This document shows positions 14,888-23,378 of a stretch of DNA of 41,339 nucleotides, one piece after another (within the stretch, counting starts at the first letter, position 1; each line of letters opens with the position of its first letter). The stretch is taken from assembly GCA_913054455.1 (NCBI GenBank), contig CAJXIL010000015.1, positions 1 through 41,339 of the forward strand. Direction: 5' to 3'. Below the pieces are notes generated by a model. It did not search any database. It worked only from the letters and a program-made list of their open reading frames with translations, and had not been told where the DNA came from. The position numbers were made by a program, and so were the translations under genes. Source of the DNA: an uncultured Roseobacter sp. (GTDB lineage Bacteria > Pseudomonadota > Alphaproteobacteria > Rhodobacterales > Rhodobacteraceae).

Positions 14888-15861
14888 CGCGTTTTTGCCG
14901 CCAAGGCGCGAAAGGCCTCGACTGAATCAGCCGGCATGAGACCGGCCCAGGCCTCTTCGCTACGGGCCTTCAGATCGGCCAGGGCCTCTGGCGACATGGT
15001 GGAAATAGTAACCCCTGATTTCTGCAGGCCTGCCAGCTCACCGGCAGCGGCCTTGGCGGTCCAGACACGGTTTTTAGCATTGGCCTGATCCACCGCCTGA
15101 TCCACTTTGGCCTTATCGGCGTCGTCAAGATCGCCATACCAGTCTGCAGACATCAAGGCCGAGCGGAACGGCGTGCCCGCTCCAATATCGGTATAATGTT
15201 TCAAGAACTCGGTATGGCGGAAGATCAGAGCCACCACGGGCGGGTTGTAATAGCCGTCCACGACCCCCTGCTGCACCGCGCCGGCAAATTCAGGCATATC
15301 GACCACAGCCCCCTGGACGCCCCAGTTTTTGAACAGTTCAATCTGGGTGGCATCAATCGCCCGCAGGCGCAGATCAGCCATGTCTTCGACCTTGGTCACC
15401 GGAGTTTTGGCGTTGAACACACCCATTGTGCCGCCCAAACCCGGCAGACCTGCGATCTTGACGCCCTGCCCCTCCATCGAGGCCTTGATCTCCTCCAGCA
15501 GGTCGCTTTCGGTATCCTGAGTCGCGCGGAAAAAATGTTCCATATCGTCGAACATATAGGGCGCAATAAAGCCCAAAATACGCGGATCCACTTCCTTGAT
15601 CATCACAAAGTTGGTCATGCCAAACTGTAACAGACCCTGGCTCAGCTGATCGACCACCTCTGGATCTTTGCCCAGGGCACCGCCTGCAAAGACGCTGGCC
15701 TCCAGGCCCTGTTCGCGCAGCCCCGCAGCCAGATCTTCAGCATAGACGTAGTCGGAACAGGCGTTCACTGGCGGGCAGCCAACGGCAATTTTGATCTCTT
15801 CCGCCCAAAGCGGCGCAGCGGTCAACAGCGTAGCGGCCGCAGCAAATAATGCGTGTTTCAT
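14884..15861 (-). CDS. dctP: TRAP transporter periplasmic solute-binding protein (DctP family)
   Basis: 325 residues with a signal peptide (MKHALFAAAATLLTAAPLWA, cleavage near residue 20). Family features include the early GGALGKDPEVVDQLSQGLLQ, the LRLRAIDA segment where DctP proteins usually carry the carboxylate-binding Arg, and VDGYYNPP in the C-terminal lobe. Two cysteines near the mature N-terminus (VGCPPVNACSDY) could form a disulfide and are less usual. The ligand is probably an organic or amino acid carboxylate. GGGAGA lies 6 nt before the ATG. It sits between dctM and dctQ, an uncommon gene order. Confidence 0.9.
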   Translation of the reverse strand: MKHALFAAAATLLTAAPLWAEEIKIAVGCPPVNACSDYVYAEDLAAGLREQGLEASVFAGGALGKDPEVVDQLSQGLLQFGMTNFVMIKEVDPRILGFIAPYMFDDMEHFFRATQDTESDLLEEIKASMEGQGVKIAGLPGLGGTMGVFNAKTPVTKVEDMADLRLRAIDATQIELFKNWGVQGAVVDMPEFAGAVQQGVVDGYYNPPVVALIFRHTEFLKHYTDIGAGTPFRSALMSADWYGDLDDADKAKVDQAVDQANAKNRVWTAKAAAGELAGLQKSGVTISTMSPEALADLKARSEEAWAGLMPADSVEAFRALAAKTR

Positions 15862-15883
15862 GGTGGTCTCCCTTATGTAGTCA

Positions 15884-17203
15884 TTATTGAATAAGCCCCA
15901 GTGCCCGAGGCAGGGTGAGGGTAATTTCAGGGTAGAAAATCAACAGGATCAGCAAGGCGATCTGAACCGCCAGAAAGGGCAGGATGGCCAGGCTCAGCCG
16001 CATATAATTCACACCACTGGCGCTGGAGATCACCATGAGACACCCCCCAAAAGGCGGCGAGATCAACCCCAGTGTCAGGTTCAGGCAGCTCACCACGCCC
16101 ACATGCACGGGGTCGGCTCCGCCAGCAATTGCAGCTGGAATCAGCACCGGCACCAGCAGCACGAGGGCCATGGAGATATCCATCACCATGCCTGCCAGAA
16201 ACATCACGCCACTGGCCAAAAGGAAATAGTAGGTACTGTTCAGACCGAGGCTCTGTACCGCCGCGCCAATCTGATCCGGTACTTTGAGGATACCCATCAG
16301 ATAGCCAAAGACTGCCGCCGCAAAGAGGATCATAAAGATTGACCCTGTCAGCATTACCGTGCGCTCCACGGCGCTTAAGGCAAGATTGGCAGAAATTTTG
16401 AAAGCGCCAACAAAACCCTGCCGGTCCCAATAGGCATATAAGAAGACGAGGCAGAGGGTGATGGCCACCGCGAGACCCGCGGCCTCTGTTGGGGTGACAA
16501 CGCCAAAGACAATTCCCGAAACGATGGTGATCGGGATCAACAGCGCAGGCAGAGCACGCAAGACTGTAGGCTTGACCGGCGGCAAAGTCTCTGAATTTCC
16601 ACCTGGATGGTCTTCCTTGCGGGCGATCCAGAAATTATAGGCCCCGAGGAAAACAGCCATCATAAGGCCCGGAACAATGCCCCCAGCAAAAAGCGCCGCG
16701 ACAGAAACATTCATCAGTGCGGCATAAAAAATCATGACGATGCTGGGCGGAATAATTGGGCCAATCACACAGCTTGCCGCCGTTAGGGCAGCGGCAAAAT
16801 CAGTGCGATAGCCCCGCTCGCGCATGGCAGGAACCAGCGTATTTGTGGTGGCAGCAGCATCAGCGACGGCTGAGCCAGAGATCCCCGCCAAAAAGACGCT
16901 GGATGCGATATTCACATAGCCAAGCCCGCCTTTCAGCCGCCCGACCAGCAGCATAGCGAGGTCAATCAACACCCGTGTCACTCCGCCTTTGGTCATAGTC
17001 TCGCCGGCCAGAATGAACAACGGCATTGCCAAAAAGGTAAAGACGTCAATCTGGCTGAAAATCCGCTGCGGCAGAATGCCAAGATAGGCCGCGTGATCCG
17101 TCAGAACAAAGGCCAGAACCGCAGCCGCCCCGGCAACGTAGCTGATAGCGACCCCAGACAGCACAGCCGCCAGCGCAAAAATGATAAGCAGTATCCAGAT
17201 CAT
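15884..17203 (-). CDS. dctM: TRAP transporter large permease (DctM family)
   Basis: A 439-residue membrane protein with about 12 hydrophobic helices. Family motifs include FLAMPLFILAGETMTKGGVT, GISGSAVADAAATTNTLVPAM, and IGPIIPPSIVMIFYAA. It forms the translocation channel with DctQ. It is the first gene of the unit, 22 bases before dctP, and its start lies 72 bases from the divergent XRE-cupin regulator, which probably controls it. Confidence 0.92.
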   Translation of the reverse strand: MIWILLIIFALAAVLSGVAISYVAGAAAVLAFVLTDHAAYLGILPQRIFSQIDVFTFLAMPLFILAGETMTKGGVTRVLIDLAMLLVGRLKGGLGYVNIASSVFLAGISGSAVADAAATTNTLVPAMRERGYRTDFAAALTAASCVIGPIIPPSIVMIFYAALMNVSVAALFAGGIVPGLMMAVFLGAYNFWIARKEDHPGGNSETLPPVKPTVLRALPALLIPITIVSGIVFGVVTPTEAAGLAVAITLCLVFLYAYWDRQGFVGAFKISANLALSAVERTVMLTGSIFMILFAAAVFGYLMGILKVPDQIGAAVQSLGLNSTYYFLLASGVMFLAGMVMDISMALVLLVPVLIPAAIAGGADPVHVGVVSCLNLTLGLISPPFGGCLMVISSASGVNYMRLSLAILPFLAVQIALLILLIFYPEITLTLPRALGLIQ

Positions 17204-17254
17204 TGGTTCTCCTTGTTTGGCAGAACATTTGATGATAGGAAAAAAGTCAAGAAA

Positions 17255-17272
17255 ATTTTCGTATCGGAAAAT
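17255..17272. promoter_or_regulatory. Dyad in the dctM/XRE divergent promoter region
   Basis: ATTTTC-GTATCG-GAAAAT (17255-17272) is an inverted repeat with perfect 6-bp arms, adjoining the self-complementary GAAAATTTTC (17251-17260). It sits 3 bases before the start of the XRE-cupin gene. It is a reasonable operator for that regulator, acting on itself and on the divergent transporter genes. No clear -35/-10 pair was identified. Confidence 0.45.
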
Positions 17273-17275
17273 ATC

Positions 17276-17914
17276 ATGTCCAAGACCGAAACGTCAGAAG
17301 AATTTCAAGACAAGCGTGCCGCCTTTGGCGCCATGGTCCAAAGCCTGAGGCGCGCGCAAAAGTTGACGTTAAAACAGGTGTCAGAAGCCTCTGGCTTGGC
17401 TCTGTCAACAATCTCCAAGATCGAGAATTCCAATCTGTCACCAACCTATGATGTGATGCTGAAACTCGCGGCTGGCCTGGATACGGACATCGTTTCTATT
17501 CTTGACGGGGCTTCTGCGCAGGTTCCTAAGACCTCGCCAACGGGTCGTCTGTCGGTGTCGCGACGATCGGAATTACCACGCCTTGAGGCTGCCAACTACA
17601 TCTTTGAGCCTATCGCCACGCAGCTGAAAAACCGCCTGATCGATGCCACCTATGCCACCGTAACCGCGCGCGACATTACCGAATTCTCGGCCCCAATTCG
17701 CCATGGTGGTGAGGAGCTGGTGATTGTTCTCTCCGGCGCGGTCGAGCTGCATTCTGACCTCTATGAACCCGTCCGGCTCGAGACTGGCGACAGCGTTTAT
17801 TACGACGCTGCCATGGCCCATGCCTATGTGTCGGTGAGCGAGGAAGACGCCGTTATCCTGAACATCGTGTCAGGTGCCAATATGACCCAGGAGTTTTTGA
17901 ATGCTAAATCGTGA
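17276..17914 (+). CDS. XRE-family regulator with C-terminal cupin domain
   Basis: 212 residues from ATG 17276. The first 55 upstream codons in frame overlap dctM and lack family similarity, so they are excluded. Residues about 14-70 hold an XRE-type HTH (TLKQVSEASGLALSTISKIE, then SPTYDVMLKLAAGL). Residues about 125-205 form a small cupin barrel (GGEELVIVLSGAVELHSDLY, LETGDSVYYDAAMAHAYV) that usually senses a small molecule. Such regulators commonly control nearby amine and amino-acid catabolic genes. It is divergent from the TRAP operon and overlaps the amidase by 14 nt, so it probably regulates both. Confidence 0.9.
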   Translation: MSKTETSEEFQDKRAAFGAMVQSLRRAQKLTLKQVSEASGLALSTISKIENSNLSPTYDVMLKLAAGLDTDIVSILDGASAQVPKTSPTGRLSVSRRSELPRLEAANYIFEPIATQLKNRLIDATYATVTARDITEFSAPIRHGGEELVIVLSGAVELHSDLYEPVRLETGDSVYYDAAMAHAYVSVSEEDAVILNIVSGANMTQEFLNAKS

Positions 17915-19325
17915 CGAATGGCTGAAACAGGATCTGGTTGGGCTGGCCGAACTGGCCGAAACGGGTGAAATCTCGCGCCGTGATATTTTGCTCTCTGCAA
18001 TCGCACAGATCGAGGCGCAGAACCCGACCATCAATGCCGTGGTCCTAACCCAATTCGAGGAAGCGCTGGATGCTCTGGATAAAACAGCCGAGACATCCCG
18101 ATTTACTGGCCTGCCCTATCTGTTGAAAGATCTGCATGCGCCGGCCAAGGGCATGCCCCTGTCCAATGGCAGCGAGATGTTCCGCGGCACCGATATGGGG
18201 TTTGATTCAACCACCGTTTCGCGTCTGCGCGCCGCCGGGTTTGGGCTACTGGGCCGCACGGCCTCACCTGAATTTGGCCTGACCATCACCACCGAAAGCA
18301 AAGCCTGGGGCAAAACCCGTAACCCCTGGAACACAGGGCTCAGCGCTGGCGGGTCAAGCGGTGGTGCTGCAGCTGCAGTTGCCAGTGGTATGGTGCCCGC
18401 CGCCCATGCCACCGATAGTGCGGGCTCCATCAGGATCCCTGCGGCCTATAACGGGCTGGTGGGTCTCAAACCCACCCGGGGCGTTAACGCAATTGGTCCG
18501 CATCGTGGGGACCCCAACTTTGGCATGAGCCATGAACATGCGGTCACCCGCACGGTGCGTGACTGTGCCGCCCTGTTGGACGTGACATCTGGCCCCGATC
18601 AGGGTTGCCCCTATTTCACTGCGACACCGGAAGGTGGCTTTGAAGCGCTGCTGCAACGCCCTCCTGGCAAACTGCGGATTGGCTTCCTCACCGATCGGTT
18701 TGACGGCAAGGCAATCCATCCAGCCAGCGCCGAGGCCGTCACACAGACCGCGCACCAGCTCAGCGCGCTTGGTCATACCGTCGAAGAAGCACGGCCTGAT
18801 TTTGATTTTGCCGAGCTGACCTCACAGGCCTTTCGCCTGCTGGTCGGATCACTCGCCGGGTTTTTCCCGCCCGAGTTCGCAGCCGGACCGATGCAGGGGT
18901 TTGAGCCAATGACCCAGCGCACCATGCGCTATGCAGCTGGGGTTTCATTACATGACTATCTGGCGCGTTATGCGGCGGTGAATAGCCAGGTGCGCAAAAT
19001 GTGCGCCTTCTTTGAAACCTACGATATCCTTTTGACAGCGGCCACAAATGGGCCTGCGCATCCGCTTGGCCTGACATCCCTTGATCAGGATCTAGAGTTT
19101 GATCCCTTTGTGGATCGCCTCCTGGATCTAAGCCCTTTCTCAGTCCCCTTTAATGCCTCTGGTCAGCCTGCAATGACCCTGCCCGTTCATCAAACCGCTG
19201 ACGGGCTGCCTATTGGGGTTCAGCTTGTCAGCGGCTTTGGCCAAGACGGCTGCCTGATACAACTGGCTGCCCAACTTGAAGAGGCCTCGGACTGGTGCAC
19301 CATAGCACCCGGAGCTCTGGGCTAA
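17901..19325 (+). CDS. Amidase-signature family amidohydrolase
   Basis: 474 residues with the full Ser-cisSer-Lys triad: Lys76 ([10 protein letters not shown]), Ser152 (GGSSGG) and nucleophile Ser176 ([10 protein letters not shown]). The glycine- and serine-rich signature covers about 147-182. It is cytoplasmic and hydrolyses an amide; the family is broad and the substrate cannot be read. The ATG lies inside the end of the XRE-cupin gene, so the two are co-transcribed. With the TRAP importer and the cyclodeaminase-family enzyme it suggests uptake and breakdown of an amide-bearing amino acid or related compound. Confidence 0.9.
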   Translation: MLNRDEWLKQDLVGLAELAETGEISRRDILLSAIAQIEAQNPTINAVVLTQFEEALDALDKTAETSRFTGLPYLLKDLHAPAKGMPLSNGSEMFRGTDMGFDSTTVSRLRAAGFGLLGRTASPEFGLTITTESKAWGKTRNPWNTGLSAGGSSGGAAAAVASGMVPAAHATDSAGSIRIPAAYNGLVGLKPTRGVNAIGPHRGDPNFGMSHEHAVTRTVRDCAALLDVTSGPDQGCPYFTATPEGGFEALLQRPPGKLRIGFLTDRFDGKAIHPASAEAVTQTAHQLSALGHTVEEARPDFDFAELTSQAFRLLVGSLAGFFPPEFAAGPMQGFEPMTQRTMRYAAGVSLHDYLARYAAVNSQVRKMCAFFETYDILLTAATNGPAHPLGLTSLDQDLEFDPFVDRLLDLSPFSVPFNASGQPAMTLPVHQTADGLPIGVQLVSGFGQDGCLIQLAAQLEEASDWCTIAPGALG

Positions 19326-19348
19326 CTCGATTTTGCCACAAATGACGG

Positions 19349-19382
19349 GTTCGGCTGCACAGACTTTCTCTGTTGGCCGAAC
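19349..19382 (+). terminator. Hairpin after the amidase gene
   Basis: GTTCGGC (19349-19355) pairs perfectly with GCCGAAC (19376-19382), and the inner segments CACAGA/TCTGTT extend the stem with one mismatch. It begins 24 bases after the amidase stop. No T run follows. From 19383 to 19498 I see no further feature. Confidence 0.45.
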
Positions 19383-19498
19383 GCCGTCCTGCCCCGGTGT
19401 TCTTAAATTCCACCGCAAGATAGCCCTGACAATAAGTCGAAACTGGAACTGAGGCGCCCACGGGCCATCGGTGCTGTTGGAAGTTGCAGCATTATTTA

Positions 19499-19512
19499 CT
19501 TATCATGTTAAG
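19499..19512. promoter_or_regulatory. Upstream operator-like palindrome of the hpa operon
   Basis: CTTATCATGTTAAG is a palindrome apart from two central positions. It lies 7 bp upstream of the -35 box and is nearly the same as the site at 19555-19568 (CTTAACATGTAAAG). The pair shares the consensus CTTAnCATGTnAAG, with centres 56 bp apart. Confidence 0.55.
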
Positions 19513-19518
19513 CTTTTC

Positions 19519-19547
19519 TTGACAGCGCATTGAACCGCGGCTATGGT
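19519..19547 (+). promoter_or_regulatory. Promoter of the hpa operon
   Basis: TTGACA (19519-19524), a 17-bp spacer and TATGGT (19542-19547): a consensus -35 with a moderate -10. Transcription would start near 19554, inside the downstream palindrome, about 20 bases before hpaF. This is the only good promoter before the run hpaF-hpaI. Confidence 0.65.
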
Positions 19548-19548
19548 G

Positions 19549-19569
19549 CCTTTACTTAACATGTAAAGG
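19549..19569. promoter_or_regulatory. Downstream operator-like palindrome of the hpa operon
   Basis: CCTTTAC (19549-19555), 7 nt, GTAAAGG (19563-19569) are perfect arms. The inner 14 bp (19555-19568) repeat the upstream site. It covers the predicted transcription start, so a bound repressor would block initiation. Homoprotocatechuate operons are often controlled by a MarR-type repressor (HpaR/HpcR), but no such gene is adjacent here; the XRE-cupin protein or a distant regulator could bind. Confidence 0.55.
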
Positions 19570-19576
19570 TTTTGTG

Positions 19577-19981
19577 ATGCCCCATTTTCAGATCGAATAC
19601 TCAGGAAATCTGGACCAGATTGTCGACATCACTGCGCTATGCGAACATGTTCGCGCCACTGCGGTTGAAATAGACACATTTCCCCTGGCTGGTGTTCGGG
19701 TGCGGGCCACACGCGTCGACCACTATGCCATTGCGGATGGCGACCCAAAACATGGCTTTGTCGACATCTCTATCCGTCTGCGCGCTGGCCGCACGCCAGA
19801 GGTCAAACAGGAGGCAACACAGCGCATTTTTGACGCTGCACAGAGCTTTCTATCCCCCGCCATCGCCAAACATTCGATCGCCCTTTCCCTGGAAATGCGC
19901 GATATTGACCCCGATCTTTCCCCCAAAACCGGCTCAATTCGTGACCATCTTGGTCGCCCTTCGCAGGAGGTATCCTCATGA
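19577..19981 (+). CDS. hpaF: 5-carboxymethyl-2-hydroxymuconate delta-isomerase (HpaF/CHMI)
   Basis: 134 residues. ATG 19577 is preferred over the GTG immediately upstream because the mature protein then begins with Pro1, the catalytic base of the tautomerase superfamily (MPHFQIEYSGNL). Later family features are AVEIDTFPLAGVRVRA and HGFVDISIRLRAGR. It isomerises 5-carboxymethyl-2-hydroxymuconate in the homoprotocatechuate meta-cleavage pathway. It is the first gene of the operon and overlaps hpaE by ATGA. Confidence 0.92.
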   Translation: MPHFQIEYSGNLDQIVDITALCEHVRATAVEIDTFPLAGVRVRATRVDHYAIADGDPKHGFVDISIRLRAGRTPEVKQEATQRIFDAAQSFLSPAIAKHSIALSLEMRDIDPDLSPKTGSIRDHLGRPSQEVSS

Positions 19982-21486
19982 CTGCCCTGAACGACAATAT
20001 CACAAAGCTAAGCGGCTTTCTGGCCCGCTTACAGGAAACCGGAATCCAGAACCGTATCGCCGGAGAGGATCACCCCGGTTCGGCTGGTAAGTTCCAGTCG
20101 ATCTCGCCCGTAGACAAATCGGTCATCTGTGATGTGGCCCGTGGTTCTGAGTCGGATATCAACATGGCCGCAGAAGCCGCCAAGACTGCTTTCCCAACCT
20201 GGCGCGATATGCCCGCTATTGAGCGTAAAAAGATCTTGATCCGCGTCGCCGAAGGCATCGAAGCCCGCGCCGAAGAAATCGCTCTGTGCGAATGTTGGGA
20301 CACCGGCCAGACCCTGAAATTCATGTCCAAAGCCGCCCTGCGCGGCGCCGAAAACTTCCGCTATTTTGCCGATCAGGTGGTCCAGGCCCGCGATGGCCAG
20401 CACCTGCAGTCGCCGACCTTGATGAACATCACCACCCGCAAACCTATCGGCCCAGTCGGCGTCATCACCCCCTGGAACACCCCCTTCATGCTGTCGACCT
20501 GGAAGATTGCGCCCGCTCTTGCCGCTGGTTGCACCGTGGTTCACAAACCCGCGGAAGACAGCCCGCTGACAGCCCGCCTGTTGGTTGAAATCGCCGAAGA
20601 AGCCGGTCTGCCCCCTGGTGTGCTCAACACCGTCAACGGCTATGGCCACGACGCAGGCAAACGGCTGACCGAACACCCCGCGATCAAGGCCATTGCCTTT
20701 GTCGGCGAGAGCCGCACCGGATCGATCATCACCAAGCAGGGTGCCGATACCCTGAAGCGCATGCACTTGGAGCTGGGCGGCAAAAACCCAGTCATCGTCT
20801 TTGACGACGCCGATCTCGACCGGGCGCTGGATGCGGTGATCTTCATGATCTATTCCATCAACGGTGAACGCTGCACCTCCTCCTCGCGGCTGCTGGTGCA
20901 GGATACTATCCGCGCAGAGTTCGAGGCTCGGCTGGTGGAACGCGTCAATAATATCAGAGTCGGCCACCCGCTGGATCCCGCCAACGAAATTGGCCCCCTG
21001 ATCAGCGAGGAACACTACAACAAGGTGACCTCCTACTTTGACATCGCAGTGGCCGATGGGGCGACCGTGGCCGCTGGCGGAACCAAACTGGGCGATGAGG
21101 GCTACTTTGTCCGCCCCACCCTCTTCACAGAGGCCAACAATAAAATGCGCATCGCCCAGGAAGAAATCTTTGGCCCTGTCCTCACGTCCATCCCCTTCAG
21201 CACTGAGGAAGAAGCGCTTGAGCTGGCCAATGACACCCAATATGGCCTCACCGGCTATCTCTGGACCAGCGACCTCACCCGTGCCCTGCGTTTCACCGAC
21301 CAATTGGAGGCCGGCATGATCTGGGTGAACTCGGAAAACGTCCGCCACCTGCCCACCCCCTTTGGCGGGGTCAAGGCCAGCGGCATCGGCCGCGACGGCG
21401 GCGACTGGAGTTTTGATTTCTACATGGAACAAAAACACATCGGCTTTGCCACCGGGCAACACAAAATCACCCGCCTTGGCGCCTGA
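19978..21486 (+). CDS. hpaE: 5-carboxymethyl-2-hydroxymuconate semialdehyde dehydrogenase (HpaE)
   Basis: 502-residue NAD-dependent aldehyde dehydrogenase, full length. The general base Glu265 (LELGGKNP) and nucleophile Cys299 (GERCTSSSR) are present, with the cofactor motif ITPWNTPFMLSTWKIAPALA and the C-terminal PFGGVKASGIGRDGG. It oxidises the ring-cleavage semialdehyde to the dicarboxylic acid. Assignment to HpaE rather than another aldehyde dehydrogenase rests on overlap with hpaF and proximity to hpaD. Confidence 0.92.
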   Translation: MTALNDNITKLSGFLARLQETGIQNRIAGEDHPGSAGKFQSISPVDKSVICDVARGSESDINMAAEAAKTAFPTWRDMPAIERKKILIRVAEGIEARAEEIALCECWDTGQTLKFMSKAALRGAENFRYFADQVVQARDGQHLQSPTLMNITTRKPIGPVGVITPWNTPFMLSTWKIAPALAAGCTVVHKPAEDSPLTARLLVEIAEEAGLPPGVLNTVNGYGHDAGKRLTEHPAIKAIAFVGESRTGSIITKQGADTLKRMHLELGGKNPVIVFDDADLDRALDAVIFMIYSINGERCTSSSRLLVQDTIRAEFEARLVERVNNIRVGHPLDPANEIGPLISEEHYNKVTSYFDIAVADGATVAAGGTKLGDEGYFVRPTLFTEANNKMRIAQEEIFGPVLTSIPFSTEEEALELANDTQYGLTGYLWTSDLTRALRFTDQLEAGMIWVNSENVRHLPTPFGGVKASGIGRDGGDWSFDFYMEQKHIGFATGQHKITRLGA

Positions 21487-21536
21487 GGCCCAGAACCTGA
21501 ACCTGGCTTCATTTGGCCAAAAATATCCCGGGGTGA

Positions 21537-21560
21537 GATTTCAAATGCCAATTTGAAATC
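21537..21560. repeat. Perfect 10-bp hairpin between hpaE and hpaD, possible extragenic repeat
   Basis: GATTTCAAAT (21537-21546), loop GCCA, ATTTGAAATC (21551-21560). It is flanked by CCAAAAATATCCCGGGGTGA on the left and GAGGGTCTGGCCCCTCCC on the right, a layout that from memory recurs between genes in Rhodobacterales. Inside an operon it could terminate part of the transcripts or protect the upstream mRNA. Confidence 0.6.
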
Positions 21561-21604
21561 GAGGGTCTGGCCCCTCCCCGGTTATACATTAAGGAGAGAT
21601 CCCA

Positions 21605-22456
21605 ATGGGAGAAATCGTTCTCGCCGCCAAAATGACCCATGTCCCAACCATGCTCATGTCCGAGCAGGAGGGGCCCGTCAAAGGCAAACGTCAGGCGGCC
21701 ATTGATGGCCACCGCGAAATCGCGCGACGCGCCAAGGCACTCGGTGCCACTACCGTGGTGATCTGCGACACCCATTGGGTGATCAATGCAGGCTTCCACA
21801 TTAACGCCAACAAACATTTCGAGGGGCTGTTCACGTCGAATGAGTTCCCTCAATTCATTCAAAATTTGCCATACGCCTATGACGGCAACCCAGAACTGGG
21901 CGAAGCCATTGCCAAAGCCGCCACAGATCGTGGCGCCTATACGCTGTGCCACCAACTCGATAGTCTTGAGCTGGAGTATGGCACCCTGGTGCCCATGCGC
22001 TTCATGAGCCGTGAGCACGACATGAAGGTGGTCTCCGTCGCCGCCTGGGCCACGGTGCATGATCACGATGAAAGCCGCATCGTCGGCCAAGCCATCCGCG
22101 AAGCGATTGAAGCCTCAGATGAAAAGGTTCTGCTCGTCGCTTCGGGCAGTCTCAGCCACAAGATCTGGGCCAATAAAGACTATGCCGCCAACAATGGCAC
22201 CTTTACCATCTCATCTGAGTTCAACCGTCAAATGGACCTTCATGTGCTGGAGATGTGGAAGAACGGCGATCATGCCACCTTCCTCAAAATGCTCGCCGAA
22301 TATGCTCAATTCTGCTGTGGCGAAGGCTCAATGCATGACACGGCAATGCTTTATGGAGCCCTTGGCTGGGACAACTACGATGGCAAATGCGAAGTTCTGA
22401 CAGAATACTTCCCCTCATCGGGCACTGGTCAGACCAATGTGATCTTCCCGGTCTAG
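21605..22456 (+). CDS. hpaD: 3,4-dihydroxyphenylacetate 2,3-dioxygenase (HpaD, LigB-type extradiol)
   Basis: 283-residue class III extradiol dioxygenase that opens the homoprotocatechuate ring using Fe(II). Metal ligands of the LigB fold can be placed in AAKMTHVPTM, ICDTHWVINAGFHI and the Glu of SLELEYGTLVPM. The length matches bacterial HpaD of this class, not the unrelated vicinal-oxygen-chelate HpcB type. AAGGAGAG sits 6-8 nt before ATG 21605. It is separated from hpaE by 118 bp containing a strong hairpin. Confidence 0.92.
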   Translation: MGEIVLAAKMTHVPTMLMSEQEGPVKGKRQAAIDGHREIARRAKALGATTVVICDTHWVINAGFHINANKHFEGLFTSNEFPQFIQNLPYAYDGNPELGEAIAKAATDRGAYTLCHQLDSLELEYGTLVPMRFMSREHDMKVVSVAAWATVHDHDESRIVGQAIREAIEASDEKVLLVASGSLSHKIWANKDYAANNGTFTISSEFNRQMDLHVLEMWKNGDHATFLKMLAEYAQFCCGEGSMHDTAMLYGALGWDNYDGKCEVLTEYFPSSGTGQTNVIFPV

Positions 22457-22520
22457 CCGGGCATCTTAACAATAGCACCCAAGGGAGCGCCACAAGGCCT
22501 GCCTGTGGAGGAGGAACCAG

Positions 22521-23378
22521 ATGCGTTTTGCAACCTATACAGCCGAGGGGAAAACCTTCTTTGGCGCCGTCACTGACGCCGGCATGATCGCCCTGAATGA
22601 GGCCTGCCCTCAATGGGCAACGCTTTACGACGTGATTGCGGCAGATGGCCTGGCAGAGCTTGAGAAACTGGCGGCGGACAAGCCTGTCAGCCATACGGAT
22701 TTCATCTATGAGATGGTCCTGCCCAATGCCCCACGCATTCTCTGTGTTGGAGTGAACTTTCCAGATCGCAACGCCGAATATAAGGACGGCAGTGCACAGC
22801 CGAAATACATGTCGCTGTTCCCCCGCTTCGCCAGCGGCTTTACAGGCCACGAACGCAATCTGGTGCGCCCGCCGGAAAACCACACCCTGGATTATGAGGG
22901 CGAAGTTGCCATCGTCATCGGCAAAGGCGGCCGCCGCATCAGCCAGCAGGACGCCTATGACCATATTGCCGCGCTGACGCTCTGCAATGAGGGCACTATT
23001 CGCGACTGGGTACGTCATGCCAAATTCAACGTCACCCAAGGCAAGAACTGGGACAGCTCCGGCTCCATCGGCCCCTGGCTGGTGCCTTTTACTGATGCCA
23101 AACAGCTGGATGACGCGCGCATCATCACCCGGGTCAACGGCGAAGTCCGTCAGGACGATGTGTTGTCACGGATGATGTTCCCGATCCGCCGAGAGATTGA
23201 ATATATCTCCACATTCATGACCCTGCAGCCGGGCGATATCATCATCACCGGCACCCCCACCGGGGCCGGTGCCCGCTTTGATCCGCCGCGTTATTTGAAA
23301 CCCGGCGATGTGGTCGAGGTAGAGGTCGAAGGCATCGGCACCCTGCGCAATGGCGTCGAGGACGAGGTGGTAGCATGA
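22521..23378 (+). CDS. hpaG: Single-domain FAH-family decarboxylase/isomerase (HpaG)
   Basis: 285-residue member of the fumarylacetoacetate hydrolase fold. Metal-binding acidic residues lie in TLDYEGEVAIVIGK, with substrate residues in CVGVNFPDRNAEYK and FPRFASGFTGHE, and the family end motif IITGTPTGAGARF. In the pathway HpaG decarboxylates 5-oxo-pent-3-ene-1,2,5-tricarboxylate and isomerises the product. Enterobacterial HpaG has two fused FAH domains (about 430 residues); here only one is present. GGAGGAGG precedes the ATG and the gene overlaps hpaH by ATGA. Confidence 0.85.
   Translation: MRFATYTAEGKTFFGAVTDAGMIALNEACPQWATLYDVIAADGLAELEKLAADKPVSHTDFIYEMVLPNAPRILCVGVNFPDRNAEYKDGSAQPKYMSLFPRFASGFTGHERNLVRPPENHTLDYEGEVAIVIGKGGRRISQQDAYDHIAALTLCNEGTIRDWVRHAKFNVTQGKNWDSSGSIGPWLVPFTDAKQLDDARIITRVNGEVRQDDVLSRMMFPIRREIEYISTFMTLQPGDIIITGTPTGAGARFDPPRYLKPGDVVEVEVEGIGTLRNGVEDEVVA

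Noticed and set aside
20029-21462. 477-codon open frame on the minus strand opposite hpaE
   Set aside because: Third-position GC bias of hpaE opens the opposite frame; the translation shows no family motif and hpaE is complete and conserved.
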